Shown piece by piece: positions 21,866 through 24,329 of a DNA stretch of 24,329 bases. Position numbers and translations under genes: made by a program. Location: assembly GCA_900551155.1 (NCBI GenBank), contig URVA01000011.1, forward strand, positions 1 to 24,329, written 5' to 3'. The notes beneath the pieces are model-generated. The model did not search any database and was not told where the DNA came from. It worked only from the letters and a program-made list of their open reading frames with translations. This DNA comes from an uncultured Eggerthella sp. Lineage in GTDB: Bacteria; Actinomycetota; Coriobacteriia; Coriobacteriales; Eggerthellaceae. The stretch's first letter is position 1; the number at the start of each line of letters is the position of its first letter.

Positions 21866-23909
21866 AATTGATTACCATACGCTGAACGTAAACGTCGTTT
21901 CGTAAATCGCGAGCATGCTCAGGTGATAGTTCTCCGGCGCGCTGGGCAAGCTTGATGAATTCAAGTTCGCGAGATAAGGCAGCATCCTGGATGTCGTCAA
22001 TTGCTTCATTAACGCGCTGAGCCGCCATCATGCGCGCTTGGAGCCCCTCGGCATCGATATCGTCATCTTCGTAAATGTTGCTAAGCTCTTCAGCAAAGGC
22101 ATTAGCCTGATCGTAAAGTTCATCGCATCGTTTAACTAGAGCGCGCGCTTGCGCTGCAACTTCGTCGCTGGCAAGAGGGATAAGCTCGCGAATGCGGTCG
22201 GCATAGCGCTTCATTACTACTGCGGTGGCGGGTTCATCGACACTTTCGGGAAGATTGTCGGCAGACACTTCGGCGGTTTCTTCATTCTCGGGTAGGTCGC
22301 CCGTAGACGTTTTGGCGGTTTCTTCGCGTCGGTTGATTGCTTCTCCTGAAAGGTTTTCTGACAAACTTTCCAAAAGAGTGGCAGCAGCATCTTTGAGTGG
22401 CACTTCTGCAGGAGTGGTGAGACGTTTTGTGAGATTTTCGGCTACGTGTTCTAAAGAAGTGTTGGCTAAAGAGGTGTTGGCTGCGGCCAACGAAGGCGAG
22501 TTCTGATCGTTTGGATTATCGAGGGCTTCCAGTGCCTGTTCTCCTGTAACTGACCCAGTGAGGTGGGCATCTGCCTGAATAGCATCGATAACGCGGGTTA
22601 GTACGGCGATCTCCGCGTCTGCATAGCCTTTGGTACGTTTTTCGAGAGGCTTTAGGGGCACTAGTTTGCGTACTGCGAAGTTAGCAAGAATCATAGTGCA
22701 TACGATAACGCCGGCGGTTAAAAACAAGAGTTCGGTACGCATGGGAAACGCATCACCCGATGCTACGGTTAGCGGGATAGTGAGAATAAGTGCTAGGGTA
22801 ACTCCTCCTTTGGGGCCGGCAAAAGCCATTCCTAAGGTGCCCTTCAGATTTCTTTTCGAAAAGCAAATACGCAGAGGCCTGCCGCTGCGACGCGTGTGGA
22901 CCAGATCCATGCCTAGGATCCAGAAAAAGCGAACAGCTTCCAATACGAACGTAAGGGCAAAAACGGCAAGGATGAGCAAGGCTGCATCGACAGAGCCGCT
23001 TTGTATTGCTGGAATGAATGTGCTGGGGAGTTGAATGCCAAGCACTACAAAAATAACGCCATTCAATACGAACTCGAGAGTTTTCCATACGCTTGAAGCC
23101 TGGAGGCGTTGGCGAGAGGAAGCGATGGTCCGTTTATGGGGCAGAAGCGAAATGGTCATGCCTGCCATAACAACTGCAATAACGCCACCTACATGAATTT
23201 GCTCGCAGATGAGATAAATGATGAAGGGGGTTAATAATTCAAGGACTACGTGCACGGTGGGGTTGTCGAGTCCATAGCGGCGCATCATGCTGGTAAGTCC
23301 CCAGAAAGCAAATCCCAGTAAAGCACCGACGAACAGTCCACCAAAAAGTTCAAGTGCGAATTCTTCTCCTGCGTGCGTAAGTGAAAACGCTCCAGAGACA
23401 ACTACGGCAATAGCGCATTGAAAACCAATGGTACCTGTGACGTCATTGAAGAGTGCTTCGCCGTTGAGGAGTGCTTCATGACGACGACCGAAGCGCATTT
23501 CTTTGGCGAGTGCGGTAACGGCAGCGGCGTCGGTTGATCCCATTGCTGCGCCAAAGGCAAGGGCAGCTGCAAGAGGAATAGCGGGGATTAGGGCATTTAA
23601 GGTTGCGCCCATTGCAATCATAGTTAGCAGAACGAGGCCCGTTACGAGGGAGGCTATGCCAAAGCGATTTTGATAGAGTTCTCCCGAATCTACTCGCCGC
23701 GATTCATTGAAGTGAAGGGGGGCAATGAAGAGGATTAAGAGAAGCTCAGCATCTAAATTAATGGAGGAGGGCAACGGGATAACAAGGGCGATTATTACAC
23801 CCAAAATGATTTGAACTAAAGGAAGAGAAACGCCGTGTAAGACCTGATCAAGAAGGCTTGATGCTACTACGGCTACAAGTAAAAACAAGATTAGTTCAAG
23901 AAGTTCCAT
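21864..23909 (-). CDS. CPA1-family Na+/H+ antiporter with long acidic cytosolic tail
   Basis: A 681-residue inner-membrane protein. Residues 1 to about 430 are the NhaP/CPA1 transporter with about 12 hydrophobic segments. Conserved ion-site motifs are present: GAAMGSTDAAAVTALAKEM (Asp127) and LLNGEALFNDVTG (Glu151, Asn155, Asp156), plus FAGPKGGVTLALIL. These exchange sodium or potassium for protons and set cytosolic pH. The remaining 250 residues are hydrophilic, Glu/Ala-rich and probably helical. They include a 14-residue repeat at 528-555 (REETAKTSTGDLPE and EETAEVSADNLPE) and end in a helix-rich segment (LSREL to VYVQRMVIN). This tail is likely regulatory. AAAGGTG precedes ATG 23909. Confidence 0.9.
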   Translation of the reverse strand: MELLELILFLLVAVVASSLLDQVLHGVSLPLVQIILGVIIALVIPLPSSINLDAELLLILFIAPLHFNESRRVDSGELYQNRFGIASLVTGLVLLTMIAMGATLNALIPAIPLAAALAFGAAMGSTDAAAVTALAKEMRFGRRHEALLNGEALFNDVTGTIGFQCAIAVVVSGAFSLTHAGEEFALELFGGLFVGALLGFAFWGLTSMMRRYGLDNPTVHVVLELLTPFIIYLICEQIHVGGVIAVVMAGMTISLLPHKRTIASSRQRLQASSVWKTLEFVLNGVIFVVLGIQLPSTFIPAIQSGSVDAALLILAVFALTFVLEAVRFFWILGMDLVHTRRSGRPLRICFSKRNLKGTLGMAFAGPKGGVTLALILTIPLTVASGDAFPMRTELLFLTAGVIVCTMILANFAVRKLVPLKPLEKRTKGYADAEIAVLTRVIDAIQADAHLTGSVTGEQALEALDNPNDQNSPSLAAANTSLANTSLEHVAENLTKRLTTPAEVPLKDAAATLLESLSENLSGEAINRREETAKTSTGDLPENEETAEVSADNLPESVDEPATAVVMKRYADRIRELIPLASDEVAAQARALVKRCDELYDQANAFAEELSNIYEDDDIDAEGLQARMMAAQRVNEAIDDIQDAALSRELEFIKLAQRAGELSPEHARDLRNDVYVQRMVIN
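22242..22325. repeat. Two 42-bp in-frame repeats in the antiporter tail
   Basis: Two units, 22242-22283 and 22284-22325, end in the same stretch GGCGGTTTCTTC and encode EETAEVSADNLPES-like peptides. Both units are exactly 14 codons, so the tail may vary in length between strains. Confidence 0.65.
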
Positions 23910-24106
23910 GCCACACCTTTATGTTGCACTTTGAGAGTTTGCTATGTGTTTTGGTAAAAGATAGGGGGAAATACTAACAATTGCAACGAGTGCTCGTGTC
24001 GAACTAGGAGAAGTCAACGATATTTCCAGATGAAGGGTTTGCTGCTTGGATTCTCGTACGATGTCTCCTTGGGTAAGGAAGTGCCGTGCGTCTTCAAAAG
24101 TACCCA
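23910..24106. other. Region upstream of the antiporter gene, weak small ORF only
   Basis: This is most of a 322-base gap without a confident gene. A 62-codon minus-strand ORF (ATG 24107, TAA at 23919) begins MGTFEDARHFLTQGDIVRE and ends nine bases before the antiporter start. It has no ribosome site and no recognised motif, so I do not call it a gene; a leader peptide is possible. Confidence 0.3.
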
Positions 24107-24135
24107 TTGCGTGAAGTGGCTAACTTGTATATAAT
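24107..24135 (+). promoter_or_regulatory. Sigma-70 promoter upstream of the tRNA
   Basis: TTGCGT (24107-24112), a 17-base spacer and a perfect TATAAT (24130-24135) point toward the tRNA. A second candidate nearer the tRNA is TTGATA (24163) with TATAGA 18 bases later. Confidence 0.55.
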
Positions 24136-24174
24136 TTTCAGGCGCTTTAGCGATAGAATTACTTGATACAAGTT
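24122..24174. repeat. Perfect 9-bp dyad with internal palindromes before the tRNA
   Basis: AACTTGTAT (24122-24130) and ATACAAGTT (24166-24174) are exact reverse complements. Between them lies the palindrome CGCTTTAGCG (24143-24152), and the right arm is itself part of ACTTG-ATA-CAAGT (24161-24173). The dyad overlaps the -10 box at 24130. It could be an operator shared by the tRNA and antiporter promoters or a folded leader. Confidence 0.5.
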
Positions 24175-24231
24175 GTCTATTTGAATTATAGATTTCTTTG
24201 TTTCATTTTTATCCTAAGGACAGCATTCAAT

Positions 24232-24304
24232 GCCAACGTGGCTCAGTTGGTAGAGCAACGCACTCGTAATGCGTAGGTCGCCGGTTCGAGTCCGGCAGGG
24301 AGCT
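24232..24304 (+). tRNA. tRNA-Thr (CGT) with poorly paired acceptor stem
   Basis: The D arm is GCTC-AGTTGGTA-GAGC. The anticodon arm is ACGCA-CTCGTAA-TGCGT with anticodon CGT, which reads ACG (Thr). The T arm GCCGG-TTCGAGT-CCGGC is perfect, and no CCA is encoded. The 5' acceptor strand GCCAACG (24232-24238) and the 3' strand AGGGAGC (24297-24303) pair at only positions 1, 2 and 6. G1-C72 and C2-G71, the main threonyl-tRNA synthetase contacts, are kept. A normal gene would have either GCTCCCT at the 5' end or CGTTGGC at the 3' end. It may be an altered or recombined tRNA gene. Confidence 0.7.
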
Positions 24305-24329
24305 GTATGAAGCCTTTGACTTTTCAAGG

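Noticed and set aside
23919..24107. 62-codon gene upstream of the antiporter
   Set aside because: No ribosome site, no motif, and composition typical of non-coding sequence; kept only as a note in the intergenic entry.
1..24329. Prophage, integrative element or insertion sequence
   Set aside because: No integrase, transposase, phage structural gene or terminal repeats were seen; the odd tRNA at the right end is the only hint and is not enough.

Overview
The window looks like chromosomal DNA of a low-to-medium GC member of the Coriobacteriia (Actinomycetota), probably an asaccharolytic Eggerthellaceae relative. This is an inference from gene families: an RsgI-like anti-sigma factor paired with an ECF sigma factor, a degenerate ATPase-LytTR regulator next to ABC-2 exporters, a long PEP-synthase N-terminal protein, GlcD-type FAD oxidase, type III Fe-alcohol dehydrogenase and UgtP/MurG-like glycosyltransferase. 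No rRNA, IS element, phage gene or CRISPR array was seen.

Layout. 1-2084 (+): an opine-dehydrogenase-like gene cut by the left edge, then an Asp/Glu-racemase-superfamily gene. 2146-4752: a MarR regulator divergent from an MFS exporter fused to two CBS domains, with three copies of a TTGA-N6-TCAA-type operator between them; a MarR relic lies just past the exporter. 4983-6495: a Nudix hydrolase and a metallophosphoesterase, divergent. 6411-10236: a divergent exporter locus. On the left is a LytTR regulator with a dead ATPase domain plus a permease; on the right a 44-residue protein, an ABC ATPase and a second permease. The gap holds three direct repeats exactly 21 bp apart, the phasing expected of LytTR operators.

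10499-12363 (+): a His-rich lipoprotein with an EF-hand-like loop, an ECF sigma factor and its overlapping membrane anti-sigma factor, followed by a degenerate 19-bp tandem repeat that begins inside the anti-sigma stop region. 12568-15461: a MocR/PdxR-type regulator divergent from an Fe-alcohol dehydrogenase, with dyad and direct-repeat operator candidates between. 15818-18747 (+): FAD-linked oxidase and diacylglycerol-type glycosyltransferase, separated by a clear terminator. 18866-23909 (-): a 906-residue KaiC-like/PEP-synthase-N protein and a CPA1 Na+/H+ antiporter with a long acidic tail. 24232-24304 (+): a tRNA-Thr(CGT)-like gene whose acceptor stem does not pair properly.

The most system-like region is 6411-10236: regulator, operator, small protein, one ATPase and two permeases form a self-contained, probably autoregulated export module. 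The second is 10499-12363, a probable envelope or metal-stress sensing cassette.
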